Below are positions 1 to 4,582 of a stretch of DNA of 5,947 nucleotides, piece after piece. The translations under genes were made by a program, and so were the position numbers. Below the pieces are notes generated by a model that saw only the letters and a list, made by a program, of their open reading frames with translations, searched no databases and was not told where the DNA came from. Origin of the DNA: Candidatus Scatomorpha merdipullorum (lineage in GTDB: Bacteria; Bacillota; Clostridia; Oscillospirales; Oscillospiraceae); assembly GCA_018716795.1 (NCBI GenBank), contig DVJK01000096.1:1-5947 (forward strand). The letters run 5' to 3'. The number at the start of each line of letters is the position of its first letter. Position 1 is the stretch's first letter.

Positions 1-112
1 GCAGCTCATAATCCTCGGCGCCGGCGCCCTGCGTATCTCCTCCCGCGCCTTCCGCGAGGAGGTCGCCGCCGTCGAGGAGGAGATAAGACGCCTCCTGGCC
101 GAGAGAGGCTGA
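1..112 (+). CDS. C-terminal end of an unidentified protein (5' truncated)
   Basis: Reading from base 2, an open frame runs 36 codons to a TGA at 110-112. The encoded tail starts with a hydrophobic, glycine/alanine-rich stretch (QLIILGAGALRISS) and continues into a charged, probably helical segment rich in Glu and Arg (REEVAAVEEEIRRLLAERG). This could be the end of a membrane segment followed by a cytoplasmic helix, or simply a terminal amphipathic helix. The strong intrinsic terminator five bases after the stop supports a genuine gene end. The GC-rich third positions match the other genes here. I do not recognise the family, and the fragment is too short to assign a function. Confidence 0.7.
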   Translation, partial: QLIILGAGALRISSRAFREEVAAVEEEIRRLLAERG

Positions 113-116
113 AAGC

Positions 117-144
117 AAGGGCCCGCCCGAGAGCGGGCCCTTTT
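117..144 (+). terminator. Rho-independent terminator after the truncated first gene
   Basis: GGGCCCGC (119-126) pairs perfectly with GCGGGCCC (133-140) around a six-base loop, followed by TTTT (141-144). The A's at 117-118 can pair with the first two T's, extending the stem to 10 bp. It starts five bases after the stop codon at 110-112, where an intrinsic terminator is expected. Confidence 0.9.
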
Positions 145-190
145 GCCGTGCCGGGAGGTTTCCACGGTGCTGATACCTACGTCTCGCAAC

Positions 191-243
191 CGCCCGTAAG
201 GGGCGGCGTCCCCGACGCCCCTTCCGTCGGATGACGGACGAGC
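191..243 (+). repeat. Family A unit a, stem type A1 (CCCC loop)
   Basis: Contains CCCGTAAGGGGCGGCGTC, a C-rich loop, then GACGCCCC and the conserved tail CCGTCGGATGACGGAC. Its upstream flank (162-177, CCACGGTGCTGATACC) also recurs in inverted form beside unit l. It is nearly identical to unit l at the other end of the array. Confidence 0.8.
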
Positions 244-267
244 TTAACTCAGAGCGCCCCTCCACAA

Positions 268-297
268 AATGGTGCGCGGGCTGCGCCCGCGGGATTG
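268..297 (+). repeat. Family B palindrome, copy b
   Basis: AATGGTGCGCGGGC, then TGCGCCCGCGGGATTG. GCGGGC pairs with GCCCGC around a three-base loop. Two further copies (812-839 and 1258-1286) lie in the opposite orientation and carry TGT in place of TGC at the loop. Confidence 0.8.
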
Positions 298-389
298 AAT
301 TCGTTGGGCGGTGGACGGAGGCGGGCGCACTGTGGTAAACGCGGGTACAATCGGTCACGCCGAACAGGTGCATCTAACCCGGCCCGGCG

Positions 390-430
390 GTCACGCGACG
401 GCGGCGCACCGAGGACGGTGCGCCCTACGG
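390..430 (-). repeat. Family A unit c, stem type A2
   Basis: On the minus strand: CGTAGGGCGCACC, GTCCTC loop, GGTGCGCC, then a diverged tail (GCCGTCGCGTGACC) in place of the usual CCGTTGGATGACGG. GGCGCACC and GGTGCGCC form a perfect 8-bp stem. It has no mirror partner in the array. Confidence 0.75.
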
Positions 431-536
431 GTGGTTGCGAAACCGAGCTTGCGGCATGTAACGCAACGGGTGTGTTAAACCATACCCAAACCGTCCGTCC
501 ACCTCACGGCTCCGCTGAAACCTGCATCTCGCACAC

Positions 537-583
537 CCCGTAGGGGGCGGCGTCCTCGACGCCCCTTCCGTTGGATGACCGAC
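537..583 (+). repeat. Family A unit d, stem type A1
   Basis: CGTAGGGGGCGGCGTC, CTC loop, GACGCCCC and tail TTCCGTTGGATGACCGAC. Bases 530-579 are a perfect 50-nt inverted copy of 1076-1125 (unit i). The CGTAG start is exactly 80 nt before that of unit e. Confidence 0.85.
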
Positions 584-618
584 GGCGTAGGTTTGTTGCT
601 GAACGCTACAATTCACGT

Positions 619-664
619 CGTAGGGCGCACCGTCCTCGGTGCGCCGTCCGCCGGATGACGGGCA
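619..664 (+). repeat. Family A unit e, stem type A2
   Basis: CGTAGGGCGCACC, GTCCTC loop, GGTGCGCC and tail GTCCGCCGGATGACGGGCAA. The 8-bp stem is perfect. It lies head-to-tail with unit d, and the pair d-e is repeated in inverted order by i-h. Confidence 0.85.
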
Positions 665-811
665 ACGGCGGTTCCGCGCGCCACCCCACCTCCGCGCCCG
701 CCCTTGCGTTGCGTGTCTGCCGCGGTTGACCGGTTGCGGACGTTCGGCGTGGCCGCTCGCAACCGCGTTATCCACGGTGCGCCTGGTAACGTCCACCAGC
801 CTACGTATCAT

Positions 812-839
812 ATCCCGCGGGCACAGCCCGCGCACCATT
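812..839 (-). repeat. Family B palindrome, copy f
   Basis: ATCCCGCGGGCACAGCCCGC followed by GCACCATT on the plus strand. GCGGGC pairs with GCCCGC around ACA. It sits at the midpoint between the two inverted arms 514-698 and 960-1142, and is followed by unit g exactly as copy j is followed by unit k. Confidence 0.85.
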
Positions 840-857
840 TTTACGGGCGTCCGAGGC

Positions 858-903
858 TATCCGTAGACCGAGGCCGGGCGGGCGTGGAAGCCCGCCCCTA
901 CGG
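858..903 (-). repeat. Family A unit g, stem type A3
   Basis: On the minus strand: CGTAGGGGCGGGC, TTCCAC loop, GCCCGCCC, then CGGCCTCGGTCTACGGAT. The 8-bp stem GGGCGGGC/GCCCGCCC is perfect. The left flank matches family A but the right flank is a different version, shared only with unit k. Confidence 0.8.
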
Positions 904-989
904 GGTGAGTGAAGGTGGGTGCGCGAAATACAACGTCGCCCGTCGACCGGCGCAAGGGTAGGCGTGGGGAGGTAGGCGCGTGGAACCGG

Positions 990-1037
990 CGTTGTCGGTC
1001 ATCCAACGGTGGCGCACCGAGGACGGTGTGCCCTACG
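990..1037 (-). repeat. Family A unit h, stem type A2
   Basis: On the minus strand: CGTAGGGCACACC, GTCCTC loop, GGTGCGCC and tail ACCGTTGGATGACCGACAA. One stem position differs from the perfect A2 stem; on the plus strand this leaves a G-T wobble. It is the mirror partner of unit e and lies 79 nt from unit i. Confidence 0.8.
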
Positions 1038-1071
1038 ATGGGTGGGAAGGTATCAGCGTAAAACCCACGTT

Positions 1072-1119
1072 ATCCGTCATCCAACGGAAGGGGCGTCGAG
1101 GACGCCGCCCCCTACGGGG
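1072..1119 (-). repeat. Family A unit i, stem type A1
   Basis: On the minus strand: CGTAGGGGGCGGCGTC, CTC loop, GACGCCCC and tail TTCCGTTGGATGACGGAT. With its flank (1076-1125) it is a perfect 50-nt inverted copy of 530-579. Confidence 0.85.
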
Positions 1120-1257
1120 TGTGCGTGTGGGTAGGTATCAGCATGAAACCACCGTTGTCCGCCATCCGGGCTTCGTTAGACGCATCCGTCTGGCCTGACC
1201 AATTGCACCCGCGTCACCTACGGCGCGCCTGCCTTGCGTTGACCATCCCACGTATGC

Positions 1258-1286
1258 AATCCCGCGGGCACAGCCCGCGCACCATT
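1258..1286 (-). repeat. Family B palindrome, copy j
   Basis: AATCCCGCGGGCACAGCCCG followed by CGCACCATT on the plus strand; the core is identical to copy f. With unit k it forms a compound direct duplication (1247-1373) of 800-925 at an offset of 447-448 bases. Confidence 0.85.
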
Positions 1287-1301
1287 GGTACGGGCGAACC
1301 C

Positions 1302-1350
1302 ACGTTGTCCGTCGACCGAGGCCGGGAGGGCGTGGAAGCCCGCCCCTACG
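1302..1350 (-). repeat. Family A unit k, stem type A3
   Basis: On the minus strand: CGTAGGGGCGGGC, TTCCAC loop, GCCCTCCC, then CGGCCTCGGTCGACGGACAA. The stem has one mismatch compared with unit g. The right flank is the same variant as in g but ends in GACGGACAACGT, as in the other family A units. Confidence 0.8.
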
Positions 1351-1382
1351 GCGTGAGTGGGGAGGTGTGCGCGGAACCGGCG

Positions 1383-1433
1383 TCGTCCGTCATCCGACGG
1401 CGGGGCGTCGGGGACGTCGCCCCTTACGGGCGG
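1383..1433 (-). repeat. Family A unit l, stem type A1 (CCCC loop)
   Basis: On the minus strand: CCCGTAAGGGGCGACGTC, C-rich loop, GACGCCCC and tail GCCGTCGGATGACGGACGA. It shares the GTAAGGGG variant and the CCCC loop only with unit a, differing by about two substitutions and a one-base indel. The flank at 1446-1461 is an inverted match of 162-177. Confidence 0.8.
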
Positions 1434-1535
1434 GAGGAAAACCACGGCATCAGCATCGTGGTAAACGGATGCGCAAGGCGGAAGCCTCCACCCAATCATC
1501 GGGGCCTCCTTGTAAGGGGCGAAGTCACAATGCGG

Positions 1536-1560
1536 CGCGCCCCGGCTGGGCCGGGGCGCG
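1536..1560 (-). terminator. Hairpin after the AcnX operon, probable terminator
   Basis: CGCGCCCCGG (1536-1545) and CCGGGGCGCG (1551-1560) form a perfect 10-bp stem with a five-base loop, three bases beyond the stop codon of the small AcnX gene. On the minus strand the downstream sequence is CCGCATTGTGAC, so there is no proper U-tract. Position and stability suggest a transcript end or 3' stabiliser. Intrinsic termination is plausible but not certain. Confidence 0.65.
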
Positions 1561-1563
1561 TGC

Positions 1564-2010
1564 TTATTCTTCGACGGTTACGGTGCCGTCGCGGCTGACG
1601 GTGACGGTCATGCCGTCCTTCATGTAGTCCAAAAACTCGTCGCCGAGCTCGTCGACAACCGGCATGCTCGAGTCGGTCCAGACCTCGGCGAGAATCGCGC
1701 CTGAGGCGGCGAGGGAGTCTATCGTCTTGGAGAAGAGCATACAGGCCGGCTGATTATTCGTGGCGCAGGCGGTGTACAGCACCATGCCGCCGGTGGTGGA
1801 GCCTATGGTCTGCGGCAGGCAGAGCGCGGTGCCCTTCATCGGCTTCTTGTAGAGGTCGGCGTTGTTCTGGTCGCCGCACTTCACCTTCTTGTCGCCGAAC
1901 ATCATCGCCATCTGGAAGCTCGCCAGCGTGTTGAAGCCGCCGTGGGAGACCAGCGCCGGGGCGCTGCACTCGCCCGCCACGACCGGGCGGCCCTTGAATA
2001 CCTTAGCCAT
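1564..2010 (-). CDS. Aconitase X small (swivel) subunit, DUF126 family
   Basis: This 148-residue protein (MAKVFKG...) matches the swivel-domain half of aconitase X. Supporting motifs are an early G-E-C-S-A-P-A-L-V-S segment (13-22), the central G-S-T-T-G-G-M-V-L loop (70-78) and the helix following A-I-L-A-E-V-W (105-111). In the aconitase superfamily the swivel domain closes over the active site and donates a catalytic serine; S71 is the likely equivalent (inference). It is a separate gene, so this is the split (two-subunit) form of AcnX. I chose ATG at 2008-2010 because GGGAGG (2019-2024) sits eight bases upstream; an in-frame GTG at 2017-2019 would overlap that site. The gene overlaps the end of the large-subunit gene by eight bases, which suggests translational coupling and 1:1 assembly. 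The C-terminus ends in an acidic Val/Thr-rich strand (TVTVSRDGTVTVEE). Confidence 0.88.
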   Translation of the reverse strand: MAKVFKGRPVVAGECSAPALVSHGGFNTLASFQMAMMFGDKKVKCGDQNNADLYKKPMKGTALCLPQTIGSTTGGMVLYTACATNNQPACMLFSKTIDSLAASGAILAEVWTDSSMPVVDELGDEFLDYMKDGMTVTVSRDGTVTVEE

Positions 2011-3283
2011 TGTTCGCACCTCCCGTTATCTGCCCGAGGATTTCCTCCTCGGTGTAGTAGCGCGCGGTGGTGTACGTGCGCAGCTTGTTGGAGCAGGTTA
2101 TGACCGGCATCTTGCCGGAAAGGGGGTTATTCATGTACATAAGCGGGCAGATATAGCTGAGTATCACGCCCGTGCTCATGAGCTGCTCATACTCCGCCGT
2201 CTCCTTGAACCTCTTGAGCGTGGCGGGCGCGCAGGTCATGACGGTGGGCACGGTGACCTTCCTGAGGCCCTTCGCGTTCAGCGCGGCGGAGATGCGCCCC
2301 GTCCAGCTCCTGAGCTGCGCGAGCGTGAGGTGCGGGCAGCCGATGAAGCAGAGCTTCGGCTTGGCGTTCAGGTCCTTCCAGACGACGGGATAGTTCGCCT
2401 TGACGCGCTCGAGCTCGGCGTCGTCAATGACGTAGGTGGGCGCGCCCTCGCGGATAAGGCCCTCGCCGGACTCGACGGCCTCGGGCGTGAGGTTTTCAAC
2501 GTGGTAGAGGCCCACGGCGCCGTTGGAGGCCGTGGCCGCGCCGAAGTCCTTGAGATAGGCGCAGACCTCGTCCGTGAGCTCGGTTCCGAGCCATTTGTCG
2601 AGCCCCTTTATGTACGGCACCTGCTCCATGACCTTCATGCCTATGGCGGAGCCGAGCAGCTGCGCCTCGGGCTTCTTCGAGGTTTTGACCTCGACAATCC
2701 AGTCGGCCCTGCGGCCGTCGTCGGTCAGCAGGCCGAAGTGCGGCGCGTAGCCCACAATCGAGCCCATGAGCTCGAGCATGCCGCTGTTGCGGTTGCAGCG
2801 CGCGCCGAGGACGCTGTTGGCGTATACGACGGCGCTGGACTCCGCCCAGGAGAGAATGTCGCCCTTCTTGGGCTTGTTGCCGACCTCGTCGAGGTAGCAG
2901 GCGCAGGTATAGGCGTCCTCGGACATGATGCCGAGCTTTTCAAGCTGCTTTTCATAGCGGGACTGCTGGGAGTACATGATGCCCTTGAAGATGATGTCCT
3001 GGAGGAAGCTGCTGGGCACATTTTTGTCGAGGGGCAGGGGATCGGCGCTGAACTTCTGCTTCGAGAGCGCGCCGGCCTTTATGAGCTGGTCGTAGAGGTC
3101 GTACACCGGCTTCATGACGCCGATGCCGAAGCTTATGACCGTGTGGCCGTACTCGCTCGTCACGGGCACCAGCTTGTCCGCGCCGAAGGTCTCGCCGTAC
3201 ATGACCAGGCTTTTCATGACCTTCGCCATGACCTCGCCCTGGGAGCCGTTGAGTATGTCCTGCTGCTCACGGGTGAGTTCCAT
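2003..3283 (-). CDS. Aconitase X large (catalytic) subunit, DUF521 family
   Basis: This 426-residue protein carries AcnX catalytic-domain landmarks. They are an N-terminal L-T-x-E-Q-Q-x-I-L-N-G-S-Q-G segment (3-16), T-C-A-C-Y-L (126-131), the diagnostic W-A-E-S-S-A-V-V-Y-A-N-S-V-L-G-A-R-C-N-R block (146-165), G-C-P-H-L-T (315-320) and the C-terminal I-T-C-S-N-K (395-400). Characterised AcnX enzymes are iron-sulfur hydro-lyases: bacterial cis-3-hydroxy-L-proline dehydratase and archaeal mevalonate 5-phosphate dehydratase. C127, C316, C351, C379 and C397 are candidate cluster ligands, but I cannot assign them. Where I remember family members having TTLNP followed by an Asp, this protein reads FSADPLPLDKN (78-88), so its substrate may differ. 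No signal peptide, so cytosolic. ATG at 3281-3283 follows AAAAGGAG (3293-3300) at nine bases. It is first in a two-gene operon with the small subunit; no substrate transporter, racemase or regulator is visible alongside. Confidence 0.88.
   Translation of the reverse strand: MELTREQQDILNGSQGEVMAKVMKSLVMYGETFGADKLVPVTSEYGHTVISFGIGVMKPVYDLYDQLIKAGALSKQKFSADPLPLDKNVPSSFLQDIIFKGIMYSQQSRYEKQLEKLGIMSEDAYTCACYLDEVGNKPKKGDILSWAESSAVVYANSVLGARCNRNSGMLELMGSIVGYAPHFGLLTDDGRRADWIVEVKTSKKPEAQLLGSAIGMKVMEQVPYIKGLDKWLGTELTDEVCAYLKDFGAATASNGAVGLYHVENLTPEAVESGEGLIREGAPTYVIDDAELERVKANYPVVWKDLNAKPKLCFIGCPHLTLAQLRSWTGRISAALNAKGLRKVTVPTVMTCAPATLKRFKETAEYEQLMSTGVILSYICPLMYMNNPLSGKMPVITCSNKLRTYTTARYYTEEEILGQITGGANNG
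2019..2024 (-). promoter_or_regulatory. Ribosome binding site that sets the AcnX small-subunit start
   Basis: GGGAGG on the minus strand, eight bases before ATG 2010-2008. It lies inside the last codons of the large-subunit gene. Its final G is the first base of the alternative GTG start, which argues against that start. Confidence 0.8.
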
Positions 3284-3335
3284 ATTGCGTCACTCCTTTT
3301 TATCGTTATCGTGCGTTTGCCTTTTGACAATGTAC

Positions 3336-3364
3336 AGTTTATCACTTTGCGGCCGCGGCGTCAA
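3336..3364 (-). promoter_or_regulatory. Sigma-A type promoter of the AcnX operon
   Basis: On the minus strand, -35 TTGACG (3359-3364) is separated by exactly 17 bases from -10 TAAACT (3336-3341), with an extended -10 TGA immediately before it. Predicted transcription starts near 3329, giving a leader of about 46 bases with AAAAGGAG before the ATG at 3283. No hairpin or riboswitch-like fold is evident in this short leader. Confidence 0.65.
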
Positions 3365-3379
3365 CGAAAAAGGGCCCCG

Positions 3380-3416
3380 GCACAAATTGGCGGTTTTCAA
3401 GCGTCGGATTTTGTGC
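3380..3416. promoter_or_regulatory. Inverted repeat overlapping the rightward promoter, possible operator
   Basis: GCACAAA (3380-3386) and TTTGTGC (3410-3416) are perfect 7-bp inverted half-sites with 23 bases between them, 30 bp from start to start (about three helical turns). The right half covers the extended -10 of the rightward promoter and the left half lies just upstream of its -35. This geometry fits a repressor site, but no regulator gene is present and a chance match is possible. Confidence 0.3.
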
Positions 3417-3422
3417 TAAAAT
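3394..3422 (+). promoter_or_regulatory. Probable promoter of the lipoprotein-GH25 operon
   Basis: Extended -10 TGC-TAAAAT (hexamer 3417-3422) with a weak -35 TTTTCA (3394-3399) at 17 bases. Transcription would start near 3429, just ahead of the ribosome binding site GGAGG (3437-3441) of the gene at 3450. The leader would then be only about 20 bases. The promoter runs divergently from the AcnX promoter. Confidence 0.5.
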
Positions 3423-3449
3423 GTCGGCATATCTCCGGAGGGATGCGAT

Positions 3450-4571
3450 ATGAGGCTCAGAAGCGCGGCGGCGCTGCTGCTTGCGGCGCTGTGCCTTTCA
3501 GGCTGCGGGGCATGGGAGGCGCCGGAGGGCTGGACGGCGCTTGCGATGGCGCGGGAGACGGCGGGAGAATATGCGCCGGAGCTCGCGGAGCTTGCGCCCG
3601 GCTCGCGGCTTTATCAGGAATATGTGCAGGATATCTACGGCCTCGACGCCGCCTCGATAAGCGACGGGGCGGTGCTGGCCGGCTCGCCGGCGATGGAGGC
3701 GGCGGTCTTCCGCTTCACAGACGCGGACGCGGCGGAGCGCGCGTCCTATCGGCTCAGGGAGTACCGGGACGCGCGCGTCTCGGCCTTCTCCGGCTATATG
3801 CCGCGGGAAGCGGAGATGATTGAGCAGGGCCTTATCTGCCTGCGCGGGGAATACTGCGCGCTGATTCTCCTGCCGGACGCGGACGCGGCCCGCGGGCGCT
3901 TCGAGGCCTGCTTCGATTCCGCCCAGCCGGCGGACGCCGCCCCGGCCGCGCCGCCCGGGCCGTCCGCGACTCCGGAGCCGGCGGAGGCCTCCGGCTGGAG
4001 CTACGACGAGGCGCGGATAATCTCCGCCTGGCGCTCTGGCGAGCGGGAGGGCCTCGATGAGCGCGACCTCGCCATACTCGAGCGCGTCGAATACGTCCTC
4101 ACGGAGATAGCGTCCGACACGCTCAGCCCCTACGAGCGCGAGCTCGCCATACACGACTACATAGTGGGCTGCGCCGAGTATGATTCGGACGAGCTCAGCC
4201 ACCTCCCGGGCCGGGGCGGAGCGAACAACACGAATCCCTACGGCGCGCTGGTGGAGGGCTTCGCCGTGTGCAGCGGCTATTCCTCCAGCTTCCAGCTGCT
4301 TGCGACGCTCGCGGGCCTCGAGTGCATAACCGTCCGCGGCGAGGCGAACATGATTCGCGAGGAGCACGCCTGGAACATGGTGCGGCTGGACGGGGAGTGG
4401 TACTGCGTCGACGTCACCTGGGACGATCCGAGCGGACTGGGCCGCGTGTCGGAGGAGTTAAAGCACCGCTATTTCAACGTCACCGGCGAGTTCATGCGCG
4501 CAACGCGGCACTACTGGGACGAGGACGGAGTACCGGAGGCGACGGGCACAAAATACGCCTGGACGCCCTGA
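3450..4571 (+). CDS. Lipoprotein with DUF4358-like and transglutaminase-like domains
   Basis: This 373-residue exported lipoprotein has a signal peptide with a hydrophobic core (6-18) and lipobox L-S-G-C, so C19 should be lipidated and anchor it to the outer face of the membrane. Residues about 30-155 resemble DUF4358, a domain of unknown function in clostridial lipoproteins (L-Y-Q-E-Y-V-Q-D-I-Y-G-L-D, then A-A-V-F-R-F). A Pro/Ala-rich linker (159-180) follows. Residues about 205-345 form a transglutaminase-like domain with all three catalytic residues visible: C274 in G-F-A-V-C-S-G-Y, H306 in E-E-H-A-W-N-M and D321 in V-D-V-T-W-D-D-P. Bacterial members may act as cysteine proteases or cross-linkers; the substrate here is unknown. 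Start ATG 3450 has GGAGG eight bases upstream. The stop is 11 bases before the SLH-GH25 gene, so the two are co-transcribed, which suggests work at the cell wall. Confidence 0.88.
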   Translation: MRLRSAAALLLAALCLSGCGAWEAPEGWTALAMARETAGEYAPELAELAPGSRLYQEYVQDIYGLDAASISDGAVLAGSPAMEAAVFRFTDADAAERASYRLREYRDARVSAFSGYMPREAEMIEQGLICLRGEYCALILLPDADAARGRFEACFDSAQPADAAPAAPPGPSATPEPAEASGWSYDEARIISAWRSGEREGLDERDLAILERVEYVLTEIASDTLSPYERELAIHDYIVGCAEYDSDELSHLPGRGGANNTNPYGALVEGFAVCSGYSSSFQLLATLAGLECITVRGEANMIREEHAWNMVRLDGEWYCVDVTWDDPSGLGRVSEELKHRYFNVTGEFMRATRHYWDEDGVPEATGTKYAWTP

Positions 4572-4582
4572 AAGGAGCTAAT

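Larger units (their letters stand above)
514..698 (+). repeat. Left arm of an imperfect inverted duplication (units d and e)
   Basis: This segment aligns colinearly with the reverse complement of 960-1142, including unique sequence between and beyond the palindromes. Examples are GCTGAAACCTGC against GCTGATACCTAC at the start and CGGTTCCGCGCGCC against CGGTTCCACGCGCC near the end. The conserved landmarks keep an almost constant coordinate sum near 1656, so the two arms are equal in length to within a few bases. The midpoint of the two arms, near 828, falls inside the family B element at 812-839. Confidence 0.75.
960..1142 (-). repeat. Right arm of an imperfect inverted duplication (units h and i)
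   Basis: Inverted counterpart of 514-698, carrying units h and i in mirrored order relative to e and d. GTAGGTATCAGC at 1131-1142 is also an exact reverse complement of 169-180 next to unit a. The GCTGATACCTAC block is therefore a regular upstream flank of family A units. Confidence 0.75.
150..1530. repeat. Intergenic array of short GC-rich palindromic elements; no credible gene
   Basis: About 1.4 kb between two convergent transcription units. It holds at least twelve recognisable palindromic units in two families. Family A has conserved flanks (CGTAGGG on one side, CCGTTGGATGACGGAC on the other) around one of three different stems. Family B is AATGGTGCGCGGGC followed by TGTGCCCGCGGGAT. Units a, b, d and e are in plus orientation; c and f to l are in minus orientation. 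The short open frames here have no convincing ribosome binding sites and encode repeated arginine/glycine/proline-rich peptides, as expected from palindromes read as codons. The arrangement resembles REP/BIME-type or MITE-type intergenic repeats. A degenerate half unit (GTAAGGGGCGAAGTC) near 1512-1526 may mark the edge of the array. Confidence 0.85.

Noticed and set aside
150..1530. CRISPR array
   Set aside because: The repeats are not constant in length, sequence or orientation, the spacings vary and similar sequence recurs in the intervals; no cas genes are present.
150..1530. Integron attC array or tRNA/rRNA/riboswitch
   Set aside because: There are no gene cassettes between the palindromes, no integrase and no core site pattern I can identify; I found no tRNA cloverleaf, rRNA stretch or known riboswitch motif.
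295..1627. Several open frames of 70-160 codons on both strands in the repeat region (for example 295-543, 425-838 minus, 639-866, 704-961, 980-1198, 1119-1598, 1218-1499 minus)
   Set aside because: They run through GC-rich palindromes, overlap each other in many frames, lack good ribosome binding sites and give low-complexity Arg/Gly/Pro peptides that repeat wherever the DNA repeats.
2017..2019. GTG as start of the AcnX small subunit
   Set aside because: It overlaps the GGGAGG site that properly serves the ATG at 2008-2010.
3324..3329. Plus-strand TTGACA as a -35 box
   Set aside because: No acceptable -10 hexamer lies 16-18 bases downstream, where the sequence is CTTTGCGGCC; it is also more than 120 bases from the start at 3450.
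1862..3823. 653-codon open frame on the plus strand
   Set aside because: Antisense to the confidently identified AcnX large-subunit gene and part of the small-subunit gene; it runs through a promoter region and into another frame of the lipoprotein gene. It is a GC-driven shadow frame with no recognisable domain.
4268..4582. Upstream in-frame extension of the SLH-GH25 gene
   Set aside because: The extension overlaps the lipoprotein gene, encodes a basic low-complexity peptide and would bury the signal peptide; ATG 4583 has its own ribosome binding site.
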